Assembly: GCA_958295665.1 (NCBI GenBank)
Contig: OY282558.1
Span: forward strand, 22,319,409 to 22,383,408
Source: Tipula vernalis
Taxonomy: Eukaryota; Arthropoda; Insecta; Diptera; Tipulidae
DNA length: 64,000 bases
Direction of reading: 5' to 3'
Positions 33,701-47,100 of the stretch are shown in pieces. The notes under the pieces are model-generated. The model was not told the origin of the DNA, searched no databases, and saw only the letters and a program-made list of their open reading frames with translations. The translations under genes and the position numbers were made by a program. How positions within the stretch are numbered: position 1 is the first letter of the stretch; every line of letters begins with the position of its first letter.

Positions 33701-35150
33701 GCAATCAAAATGAAAATTGTCACAGCAATTACAGGTCCCGAAACCTATTGATAGAGGTATCAACCATCGTAATCGGACCATTTTAGAATTTTGCCGCCAA
33801 AAACTTGTGGGCTATAGCACAGTTGATTTTCAATAAAATTGAATTTTCTAAGAAATGTTTAGAAATAATCGAGCAATCAAAATGAAAATTGTCACAGCAA
33901 TTACAGGTCCCGAAACCTATTGATAGAGGTATCAACCATCGTAATCGGACCATTTTAGATTTTTGCCGCCCAAAAACTTGTGGGCTATAGCACAGTTGAT
34001 TTTCAATAAAATTGAATTTTCTAAGAAATGTTTAGAAATAACCGAGCAACCAAATGAAAATTGTCACAATAATTACAGAACCCGAAACCTATTGATAGAG
34101 GTATCAACCATCGTAATCGGACCATTTTAGATTTTTGCCGCCCAAAAACTTGTGGGCTATAGCAAAGTTGATTTTCAATAAAATTGAATTTTCTAGGAAA
34201 TATTTAGAAATAATCGAGCAATCAAAATGAAAATTGTCACAGCAATTACAGGTCCCGAAACCTATTGATAGAGGTATCAACCATCGTAATCGGACCATTT
34301 TAGATTTTTGCCGCCCAAAAACTTGTGGGCTATAGCAAAGTTGATTTTCAATAAAATTGAATTTTCTAAGAAATGTTTAGAAATAATCGAGCAATCAAAA
34401 TGAAAATTGTCACAGCAATTACAGGTCCCGAAACCTATTGATAGAGGTATCAACCATCGTAATCGGACCATTTTAGATTTTTGCCGCCCAAAAACTTGTG
34501 GGCTATAGCACAGTTGATTTTCAATAAAATTGAATTTTCTAAGAAATGTTTAGAAATAATCGAGCAATCAAAATGAAAATTGTCACAGCAATTACAGGTC
34601 CCGAAACCTATTGATAGAGGTATCAACCATCGTAATCGGACCATTTTAGATTTTTGCCGCCCAAAAACTTGTGGGCTATAGCACAGTTGATTTTCAATAA
34701 AATTGAATTTTCTAAGAAATGTTTAGAAATAATCGAGCAATCAAAATGAAAATTGTCACAGCAATTACAGGTCCCGAAACCTATTGATAGAGGTATCAAC
34801 CATCGTAATCGGACCATTTTAGATTTTTGCCGCCCAAAAACTTGTGGGCTATAGCACAGTTGATTTTCAATAAAATTGAATTTTCTAAGAAATGTTTAGA
34901 AATAATCGAGCAATCAAAATGAAAATTGTCACAGCAATTACAGGTCCCGAAACCTATTGATAGAGGTATCAACCATCGTAATCGGACCATTTTAGATTTT
35001 TGCCGCCCAAAAACTTGTGGGCTATAGCACAGTTGATTTTCAATAAAATTGAATTTTCTAAGAAATGTTTAGAAATAATCGAGCAATCAAAATGAAAATT
35101 GTCACAGCAATTACAGGTCCCCAAACCTATTGATAGAGGTATCAACCATC
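30784..35150. repeat. Proximal satellite segment, A-type only and indel-rich
   Basis: These about 25 monomers are nearly all A-type and hold most of the length variants: extra or missing A in the GCCGCC(C)AAAAA tract, the 5-bp loss at 32,176, and a diverged unit near 31,450. A unit with the same rare changes (ACCGAGCAACCAAATG, CACAATAATTACAG) recurs near 34,040, showing an old block duplication inside this edge. Confidence 0.8.
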
Positions 35151-38100
35151 GTAATCGGAGCATTTAAGATTTTTGCCGCCCAAAAACTTGTGGGCTATAG
35201 CACAGTTGATTTTCAATAAAATTTAATTTTCTAAAAAATGTTTAGAAATAATCGAGCAATCAAAATGAAAATTGTCACAGCAATTACAGGTCCCGAAACC
35301 TATTGATAGAGGTATCAATCATCGTAATCGGAGCATTTAAGATTTTTGCCGCCCAAAAACTTGTGGGCTATAAGCACAGTTGATTTTCAATAAAATTGAG
35401 TTTTCTAAGAAATGTTTAGAAATAATCGAGCAATCAAAATGAAAATTGTCACAGCAATTACAGGTCCCCAAACCTATTGATAGAGGTATCAACCATCGTA
35501 ATCGGACCATTTTAGATTTTTGCCACCCAAAAACTTGTGGGCTATAGCACAGTTGATTTTCAATAAAATTGAATTTTCTAAGAAATGTTTAGAAATAATC
35601 GAGCAATCAAAATGAAAATTGTCACAGCAATTACAGGTCCCGAAACCTATTGATAGAGGTATCAACCATCGTAATCGGACCATTTTAGATTTTTGCCGCC
35701 CAAAAACTTGTGGGCTATACCACAGTTGATTTTCAATAAAATTGAGTTTTCTAAGAAATGTTTAGAAATAATCGAGCAATCAAAATGAAAATTGTCACAG
35801 CAATTACAGGTCCCCAAACCTATTGATAGAGGTATCAACCATCGTAATCGGACCATTTTAGAATTTTGCCGCCAAAAACTTGTGGGCTATAGCACAGTTG
35901 ATTTTCAATAAAATTGAATTTTCTAAGAAATGTTTAGAAATAATCGAGCAATCAAAATGAAAATTGTCACAGCAATTACAGGTCCCGAAACCTATTGATA
36001 GAGGTATCAACCATCGTAATCGGACCATTTTAGATTTTTGCCGCCCAAAAACTTGTGGGCTATAGCACAGTTGATTTTCAATAAAATTGAATTTTCTAAG
36101 AAATGTTTAGAAATAATCGAGCAATCAAAATGAAAATTGTCACAGCAATTACAGGTCCCGAAACCTATTGATAGAGGTATCAACCATCGTAATCGGACCA
36201 TTTTAGATTTTTGCCGCCCAAAAACTTGTGGGCTATAGCACAGTTGATTTTCAATAAAATTGAATTTTCTAAGAAATGTTTAGAAATAATCGAGCAATCA
36301 AAATGAAAATTGTCACAGCAATTACAGGTCCCGAAACCTATTGATAGAAGTATCAACCATCGTAATCGGACCATTTTAGATTTTTGCCGCCCAAAAACTT
36401 GTGGGCTATAGCACAGTTGATTTTCAATAAAATTGAATTTTCTAAGAAATGTTAGAAATAATCGAGCAATCAAAATGAAAATTGTCACAGCAATTGCAGG
36501 TCCCGAAATCTATTGATAGAGGTATCAATCATCGTAATCGGACCATTTAAGATTTTTGCCGCCCAAAAACTTGTGGGCTATAGCACAGTTGATTTTCAAT
36601 AAAATTGAATTTTCTAAGAAATGTTTAGAAATAATCGAGCAATCAAAATAAAAATTGTCACAGCAATTACAGGTCCCGAAACCTATTGATAGAGGTATCA
36701 ACCATCGTAATCGGACCATTTTAGATTATTGCCGCCCAAAAACTTGTGGGCTATAGCACAGTTGATTTTCAATAAAATTGAGTTTTCTAAGAAATGTTTA
36801 GAAATAATCGAGCAATCAAAATGAAAATTGTCACAGCAATTACAGGTCCCGAAACCTATTGATAGAGGTATCAACCATCGTAATCGGAGCATTTTAGATT
36901 TTTTCCGCCCAAAAACTTGTGGGCTATAGCACAGTTGATTTTCAATAAAATTGAATTTTCTATGAAATTTTTAGAAATAATCGAGCAATCAAAATGAAAA
37001 TTGTCACAGCAATTACAGGTCCCGAAACCTATTGATAGAGGTATCAACCATCGTAATCGGAGCATTTAAGATTTTTGCCGCCCAAAAACTTGTGGGCTAT
37101 AGCACAGTTGATTTTCAATAAAATTGAATTTTCTAAGAAATGTTTAGAAATAATCGAGCAATCAAAATGAAAATTGTCACAGCAATTATAGGTCCCGAAA
37201 CCTATTGATAGAGGTATCAACCATCGTAATCGGACCATTTTAGATTTTTGCCGCCCAAAAACTTGTGGGCTATAGCACAGTTGATTTTCAATAAAATTGA
37301 ATTTTATAAGAAATGTTTAGAAATAATCGAGCAATCAAAATGAAAATTGTCACAGCAATTACAGGTCCCGAAACCTATTGATAGAGGTATCAACCATCGT
37401 AATCGGACCATTTTAGATTTTTGCCGCCCAAAAACTTGTGGGCTATAGCACAGTTGATTTTCAATAAAATTGAATTTTCTAAGAAATGTTTAGAAATAAT
37501 CGAGCAATCAAAATGAAAATTGTCACAGCAATTACAGGTCCCGAAATCTATTGATAGAGGTATCAATCATCGTAATCGGACCATTTAAGATTTTTGCCGC
37601 CCAAAAACTTGTGGGCTATAGCACAGTTGATTTTCAATAAAATTGAGTTTTCTAAGAAATGTTTAGAAATTATCGAGCAATCAAAATGAAAATTGTCACA
37701 GCAATTACAGGTCCCCAAACCTATTGATAGAGGTATCAACCATCGTAATCGGACCATTTTAGATTTTTGCCGCCCAAAAACTTGTGGGCTATAGCACAGT
37801 TGATTTTCAATAAAATTGAATTTTCTAAGAAATGTTTAGAAATAATCGAGCAATCAAAATAAAAATTGTCACAGCAATTACAGGTCCCGAAACCTATTGA
37901 TAGAGGTATCAACCATCGTAATCGGACCATTTTAGATTATTGCCGCCCAAAAACTTGTGGGCTATAGCACAGTTGATTTTCAATAAAATTGAGTTCTCTA
38001 AGAAATGTTTAGAAATAATCGAGCAATCAAAATGAAAATTGTCACAGCAATTACAGGTCCCGAAACCTATTGATAGAGGTATCAACCATCGTAATCGGAG

Positions 38101-41100
38101 CATTTTAGATTTTTTCCGCCCAAAAACTTGTGGGCTATAGCACAGTTGATTTTCAATAAAATTGAATTTTCTAAGAAATGTTTAGAAATAATCGAGCAAT
38201 CAAAATGAAAATTGTCACAGCAATTACAGGTCCCGAAACCTATTGATAGAGGTATCAATCATCGTAATCGGAGCATTTAAGATTTTTTCCGCCCAAAAAC
38301 TTGTGGGCTATAGCACAGTTGATTTTCAATAAAATTGAATTTTCTAAGAAATGTTTAGAAATAATCGAGCAATCAAAATGAAAATTGTCACAGCAATTAC
38401 AGGTCCCGAAACCTATTGATAGAGGTATCAATCATCGTAATCGGAGCATTTAAGATTTTTGCCGCCCAAAAACTTGTGGGCTATAGCACAGTTGATTTTC
38501 AATAAAATTGAATTTTCTAAGAAATGTTTAGAAATAATCGAGCAATCAAAATGAAAATTGTCACAGCAATTACAGGTCCCGAAACCTATTGATAAAGGTA
38601 TCAACCATCGTAATCGGACCATTTTAGATTTTTGCCACCCAAAAACTTGTGGGCTATAGCACAGTTGATTTTCAATAAAATTGAATTTTCTAAGTAATGT
38701 TTAGAAATAATCGAGCAATCAAAATGAAAATTGTCACGGCAATTACAGGTCCCGAAACCTATTGATAGAGGTATCAACCATCGTAATCGGACCATTTTAG
38801 ATTTTTGCCGCCCAAAAACTTGTGGGCTATAGCACAGTTGATTTTCAATAAAATTGAATTTTCTAAGAAATGTTTAGAAATAATCGAGCAATCAAAATGA
38901 AAATTGTCACAGCAATTACAGGTCCCGAAACCTATTGATAGAGGTATCAATCATCGTAATCGGAGCATTTAAGATTTTTGCCGCCCAAAAACTTGTGGGC
39001 TATAGCACAGTTGATTTTCAATAAAATTGAATTTTCTAAGAAATGTTTAGAAATAATCGAGCAATCAAAATGAAAATTGTCACGGCAATTACAGGTCCCG
39101 AAACCTATTGATAGAGGTATCAACCATCGTAATCGGACCATTTTAGATTTTTGCCGCCCAAAAACTTGTGGGCTATAGCACAGTTGATTTTCAATAAAAT
39201 TGAATTTTATAAGAAATGTTTAGAAATAATCGAGCAATCAAAATGAAAATTGTCACAGCAATTACAGGTCCCGAAACCTATTGATAGAGGTATCAACCAT
39301 CGTAATCGGACCATTTTAGATTTTTGCCGCCCAAAAACTTGTGGGCTATAGCACAGTTGATTTTCAATAAAATTGAATTTTCTAAGAAATGTTTAGAAAT
39401 AATCGAGCAATCAAAATGAAAATTGTCACAGCAATTACAGGTCCCGAAATCTATTGATAGAGGTATCAATCATCGTAATCGGACCATTTAAGATTTTTGC
39501 CGCCCAAAAACTTGTGGGCTATAGCACAGTTGATTTTCAATAAAATTGAGTTTTCTAAGAAATGTTTAGAAATTATCGAGCAATCAAAATGAAAATTGTC
39601 ACAGCAATTACAGGTCCCCAAACCTATTGATAGAGGTATCAACCATCGTAATCGGACCATTTTAGATTTTTGCCGCCCAAAAACTTGTGGGCTATAGCAC
39701 AGTTGATTTTCAATAAAATTGAGTTTTCTAAGAAATGTTTAGAAATTATCGAGCAATCAAAATGAAAATTGTCACAGCAATTACAGGTCCCGAAACCTAT
39801 TGATAGAGGTATCAATCATCGTAATCGGAGCATTTAAGATTTTTGCCGCCCAAAAACTTGTGGGCTATAGCACAGTTGATTTTCAATAAAATTGAATTTT
39901 CTAAGAAATGTTTAGAAATAATCGAGCAATCAAAATGAAAATTGTCACGGCAATTACAGGTCCCGAAACCTATTGATAGAGGTATCAACCATCGTAATCG
40001 GACCATTTTAGATTTTTGCCGCCCAAAAACTTGTGGGCTATAGCACAGTTGATTTTCAATAAAATTGAATTTTATAAGAAATGTTTAGAAATAATCGAGC
40101 AATCAAAATGAAAATTGTCACAGCAATTACAGGTCCCGAAACCTATTGATAGAGGTATCAACCATCGTAATCGGACCATTTTAGATTTTTGCCGCCCAAA
40201 AACTTGTGGGCTATAGCACAGTTGATTTTCAATAAAATTGAGTTTTCTAAGAAATGTTTAGAAATAATCGAGCAATCAAAATGAAAATTGTCACAGCAAT
40301 TACAGGTCCCGAAACCTATTGATAGAGGTATCAATCATCGTAATCGGAGCATTTAAGATTTTTTCCGCCCAAAAACTTGTGGGCTATAGCACAGTTGATT
40401 TTCAATAAAATTGAATTTTCTAAGAAATGTTTAGAAATAATCGAGCAATCAAAATGAAAATTGTCACAGCAATTACAGGTCCCGAAACCTATTGATAGAG
40501 GTATCAATCATCGTAATCGGAGCATTTAAGATTTTTGCCGCCCAAAAACTTGTGGGCTATAGCACAGTTGATTTTCAATAAAATTGAATTTTCTAAGAAA
40601 TGTTTAGAAATAATCGAGCAATCAAAATGAAAATTGTCACAGCAATTACAGGTCCCGAAACCTATTGATAAAGGTATCAACCATCGTAATCGGACCATTT
40701 TAGATTTTTGCCACCCAAAAACTTGTGGGCTATAGCACAGTTGATTTTCAATAAAATTGAATTTTCTAAGTAATGTTTAGAAATAATCGAGCAATCAAAA
40801 TGAAAATTGTCACGGCAATTACAGGTCCCGAAACCTATTGATAGAGGTATCAACCATCGTAATCGGACCATTTTAGATTTTTGCCGCCCAAAAACTTGTG
40901 GGCTATAGCACAGTTGATTTTCAATAAAATTGAATTTTCTAAGAAATGTTTAGAAATAATCGAGCAATCAAAATGAAAATTGTCACAGCAATTACAGGTC
41001 CCGAAACCTATTGATAGAGGTATCAATCATCGTAATCGGAGCATTTAAGATTTTTGCCGCCCAAAAACTTGTGGGCTATAGCACAGTTGATTTTCAATAA

Positions 41101-44100
41101 AATTGAGTTTTCTAAGAAATGTTTAGAAATAATCGAGCAATCAAAATGAAAATTGTCACAGCAATTACAGGTCCCGAAACCTATTGATAGAGGTATCAAC
41201 CATCGTAATCGGACCATTTTAGATTTTTGCCGCCCAAAAACTTGTGGGCTATAGCACAGTTGATTTTCAATAAAATTGAGTTTTCTAAGAAATGTTTAGA
41301 AATTATCGAGCAATCAAAATGAAAATTGTCACAGCAATTACAGGTCCCGAAACCTATTGATAGAGGTATCAATCATCGTAATCGGAGCATTTAAGATTTT
41401 TGCCGCCCAAAAACTTGTGGGCTATAGCACAGTTGATTTTCAATAAAATTGAATTTTATAAGAAATGTTTAGAAATAATCGAGCAATCAAAATGAAAATT
41501 GTCACAGCAATTACAGGTCCCGAAACCTATTGATAGAGGTATCAACCATCGTAATCGGACCATTTTAGATTTTTGCCGCCCAAAAACTTGTGGGCTATAG
41601 CACAGTTGATTTTCAATAAAATTGAGTTTTCTAAGAAATGTTTAGAAATTATCGAGCAATCAAAATGAAAATTGTCACAGCAATTACAGGTCCCGAAACC
41701 TATTGATAGAGGTATCAATCATCGTAATCGGAGCATTTAAGATTTTTGCCGCCCAAAAACTTGTGGGCTATAGCACAGTTGATTTTCAATAAAATTGAAT
41801 TTTCTAAGAAATGTTTAGAAATAATCGAGCAATCAAAATGAAAATTGTCACGGCAATTACAGGTCCCGAAACCTATTGATAGAGGTATCAACCATCGTAA
41901 TCGGACCATTTTAGATTTTTGCCGCCCAAAAACTTGTGGGCTATAGCACAGTTGATTTTCAATAAAATTGAATTTTATAAGAAATGTTTAGAAATAATCG
42001 AGCAATCAAAATGAAAATTGTCACAGCAATTACAGGTCCCGAAACCTATTGATAGAGGTATCAACCATCGTAATCGGACCATTTTAGATTTTTGCCGCCC
42101 AAAAACTTGTGGGCTATAGCACAGTTGATTTTCAATAAAATTGAGTTTTCTAAGAAATGTTTAGAAATAATCGAGCAATCAAAATGAAAATTGTCACAGC
42201 AATTACAGGTCCCGAAACCTATTGATAGAGGTATCAATCATCGTAATCGGAGCATTTAAGATTTTTTCCGCCCAAAAACTTGTGGGCTATAGCACAGTTG
42301 ATTTTCAATAAAATTGAATTTTCTAAGAAATGTTTAGAAATAATCGAGCAATCAAAATGAAAATTGTCACAGCAATTACAGGTCCCGAAACCTATTGATA
42401 GAGGTATCAATCATCGTAATCGGAGCATTTAAGATTTTTGCCGCCCAAAAACTTGTGGGCTATAGCACAGTTGATTTTCAATAAAATTGAATTTTCTAAG
42501 AAATGTTTAGAAATAATCGAGCAATCAAAATGAAAATTGTCACAGCAATTACAGGTCCCGAAACCTATTGATAAAGGTATCAACCATCGTAATCGGACCA
42601 TTTTAGATTTTTGCCACCCAAAAACTTGTGGGCTATAGCACAGTTGATTTTCAATAAAATTGAATTTTCTAAGTAATGTTTAGAAATAATCGAGCAATCA
42701 AAATGAAAATTGTCACGGCAATTACAGGTCCCGAAACCTATTGATAGAGGTATCAACCATCGTAATCGGACCATTTTAGATTTTTGCCGCCCAAAAACTT
42801 GTGGGCTATAGCACAGTTGATTTTCAATAAAATTGAATTTTCTAAGAAATGTTTAGAAATAATCGAGCAATCAAAATGAAAATTGTCACAGCAATTACAG
42901 GTCCCGAAACCTATTGATAGAGGTATCAATCATCGTAATCGGAGCATTTAAGATTTTTGCCGCCCAAAAACTTGTGGGCTATAGCACAGTTGATTTTCAA
43001 TAAAATTGAATTTTCTAAGAAATGTTTAGAAATAATCGAGCAATCAAAATGAAAATTGTCACGGCAATTACAGGTCCCGAAACCTATTGATAGAGGTATC
43101 AACCATCGTAATCGGACCATTTTAGATTTTTGCCGCCCAAAAACTTGTGGGCTATAGCACAGTTGATTTTCAATAAAATTGAATTTTCTAAGAAATGTTT
43201 AGAAATAATCGAGCAATCAAAATAAAAATTGTCACAGCAATTACAGGTCCCGAAACCTATTGATAGAGGTATCAACCATCGTAATCGGACCATTTTAGAT
43301 TATTGCCGCCCAAAAACTTGTGGGCTATAGCACAGTTGATTTTCAATAAAATTGAGTTCTCTAAGAAATGTTTAGAAATAATCGAGCAATCAAAATGAAA
43401 ATTGTCACAGCAATTACAGGTCCCGAAACCTATTGATAGAGGTATCAACCATCGTAATCGGAGCATTTTAGATTTTTTCCGCCCAAAAACTTGTGGGCTA
43501 TAGCACAGTTGATTTTCAATAAAATTGAATTTTCTAAGAAATGTTTAGAAATAATCGAGCAATCAAAATGAAAATTGTCACAGCAATTACAGGTCCCGAA
43601 ACCTATTGATAGAGGTATCAACCATCGTAATCGGAGCATTTAAGATTTTTGCCGCCCAAAAACTTGTGGGCTATAGCACAGTTGATTTTCAATAAAATTG
43701 AATTTTCTAAGAAATGTTTAGAAATAATCGAGCAATCAAAATGAAAATTGTCACAGCAATTATAGGTCCCGAAACCTATTGATAGAGGTATCAACCATCG
43801 TAATCGGACCATTTTAGATTTTTGCCGCCCAAAAACTTGTGGGCTATAGCACAGTTGATTTTCAATAAAATTGAATTTTCTAAGAAATGTTTAGAAATAA
43901 TCGAGCAATCAAAATGAAAATTGTCACAGCAATTACAGGTCCCGAAACCTATTGATAGAGGTATCAATCATCGTAATCGGAGCATTTAAGATTTTTGCCG
44001 CCCAAAAACTTGTGGGCTATAGCACAGTTGATTTTCAATAAAATTGAATTTTCTAAGAAATGTTTAGAAATAATCGAGCAATCAAAATGAAAATTGTCAC

Positions 44101-47100
44101 AGCAATTACAGGTCCCGAAACCTATTGATAGAGGTATCAACCATCGTAATCGGACCATTTTAGATTTTTGCCGCCCAAAAACTTGTGGGCTGTAGCACAG
44201 TTGATTTTCAATAAAATTGAATTTTCTAAGAAATGTTTAGAAATAATCGAGCAATCAAAATGAAAATTGTCACAGCAATTACAGGTCCCGAAACCTATTG
44301 ATAGAGGTATCAACCATCGTAATCGGAGCATTTAAGATTTTTGCCGCCCAAAAACTTGTGGGCTATAGCACAGTTGATTTTCAATAAAATTGAATTTTCT
44401 AAGAAATGTTTAGAAATAATCGAGCAATCAAAATGAAAATTGTCACAGCAATTACAGGTCCCGAAACCTATTGATAGAGGTATCAACCATCGTAATCGGA
44501 CCATTTTAGATTTTTGCCACCCAAAAACTTGTGGGCTATAGCACAGTTGATTTTCAATAAAATTGAATTTTCTAAGAAATGTTTAGAAATAATCGAGCAA
44601 TCAAAATGAAAATTGTCACAGCAATTACAGGTCCCGAAACCTATTGATAGAGGTATCAATCATCGTAATCGAAACATTTAAGATTTTTGCCGCCCAAAAA
44701 CTTGTGGGCTATAGCACAGTTGATTTTCAATAAAATTGAATTTTCTAAGAAATGTTTAGAAATAATCGAGCAATCAAAATAAAAATTGTCACAGCAATTA
44801 CAGGTCCCGAAACCTATTGATAGAGGTATCAACCATCGTAATCGGACCATTTTAGATTTTTGCCGCCCAAAAACTTGTGGGCTATATCACAGTTGATTTT
44901 CAATAAAATTGAATTTTCTAAGAAATGTTTAGAAATAATCGAGCAATCAAAATGAAAATTGTCACAACAATTACAGGTCCCCAAACCTATTGATAGAGGT
45001 ATCAACCATCGTAATCGGAGCATTTAAGATTTTTGCCGCCCAAAAACTTGTGGGCTATAGCACAGTTGATTTTCAATAAAATTGAATTTTCTAAGAAATG
45101 TTTAGAAATAATCGAGCAATCAAAATGAAAATTGTCACAGCAATTACAGGTCCCGAAACCTATTGATAGAGGTATCAACCATCGTAATCGGACCATTTTA
45201 GATTTTTGCCGCCCAAAAACTTGTGGGCTATAGAACAGTTGATTTTCAATAAAATTGAATTTTCTAAGAAATGTTTAGAAATAATCGAGCAATCAAAATG
45301 AAAATTGTCACAGCAATTACAGGTCCCGAAACCTATTGATAGAGGTATCAATCATCGTAATCGGAGCATTTAAGATTTTTGCCGCCCAAAAACTTGTGGG
45401 CTATAGCACAGTTGATTTTCAATAAAATTGAATTTTCTAAGAAATGTTTAGAAATAATCGAGCAATCAAAATGAAAATTGTCACAGCAATTATAGGTCCC
45501 GAAACCTATTGATAGAGGTATCAACCATCGTAATCGGACCATTTTAGATTTTTGCCGCCCAAAAACTTGTGGGCTATAGCACAGTTGATTTTCAATAAAA
45601 TTGAATTTTCTAAGAAATGTTTAGAAATAATCGAGCAATCAAAATGAAAATTGTCACAGCAATTACAGGTCCCGAAACCTATTGATAGAGGTATCAATCA
45701 TCGTAATCGGAGCATTTAAGATTTTTGCCGCCCAAAAACTTGTGGGCTATAGCACAGTTGATTTTCAATAAAATTGAATTTTCTAAGAAATGTTTAGAAA
45801 TAATCGAGCAATCAAAATGAAAATTGTCACAGCAATTACAGGTCCCGAAACCTATTGATAGAGGTATCAATCATCGTAATCGCAGCATTTAAGATTTTTG
45901 CCGCCCAAAAACTTGTGGGCTATAGCACAGTTGATTTTCAATAAAATTGAATTTTCTAAGAAATGTTTAGAAATAATCGAGCAATCAAAATGAAAATTGT
46001 CACAGCAATTATAGGTCCCGAAACCTATTGATAGAGGTATCAACCATCGTAATCGGACCATTTTAGATTTTTGCCGCCCAAAAACTTGTGGGCTATAGCA
46101 CAGTTGATTTTCAATAAAATTGAATTTTCTAAGAAATGTTTAGAAATAATCGAGCAATCAAAATGAAAATTGTCACAGCAATTACAGGTCCCGAAACCTA
46201 TTGATAGAGGTATCAATCATCGTAATCGGAGCATTTAAGATTTTTGCCGCCCAAAAACTTGTGGGCTATAGCACAGTTGATTTTCAATAAAATTGAATTT
46301 TCTAAGAAATGTTTAGAAATAATCGAGCAATCAAAATGAAAATTGTCACAGCAATTACAGGTCCCGAAACCTATTGATAGAGGTATCAATCATCGTAATC
46401 GGAGCATTTAAGATTTTTGCCGCCCAAAAACTTGTGGGCTATAGCACAGTTGATTTTCAATAAAATTGAATTTTCTAAGAAATGTTTAGAAATAATCGAG
46501 CAATCAAAATGAAAATTGTCACAGCAATTACAGGTCCCGAAACCTATTGATAGAGGTATCAATCATCGTAATCGGAGCATTTAAGATTTTTGCCGCCCAA
46601 AAACTTGTGGGCTATAGCACAGTTGATTTTCAATAAAATTGAATTTTCTAAGAAATGTTTAGAAATAATCGAGCAATCAAAATGAAAATTGTCACAGCAA
46701 TTATAGGTCCCGAAACCTATTGATAGAGGTATCAACCATCGTAATCGGACCATTTTAGATTTTTGCCGCCCAAAAACTTGTGGGCTATAGCACAGTTGAT
46801 TTTCAATAAAATTGAATTTTCTAAGAAATGTTTAGAAATAATCGAGCAATCAAAATGAAAATTGTCACAGCAATTACAGGTCCCGAAACCTATTGATAGA
46901 GGTATCAACCATCGTAATCGGAGCATTTAAGATTTTTGCCGCCCAAAAACTTGTGGGCTATAGCACAGTTGATTTTCAATAAAATTGAATTTTCTAAGAA
47001 ATGTTTAGAAATAATCGAGCAATCAAAATGAAAATTGTCACAGCAATTACAGGTCCCCAAACCTATTGATAGAGGTATCAACCATCGTAATCGGACCATT

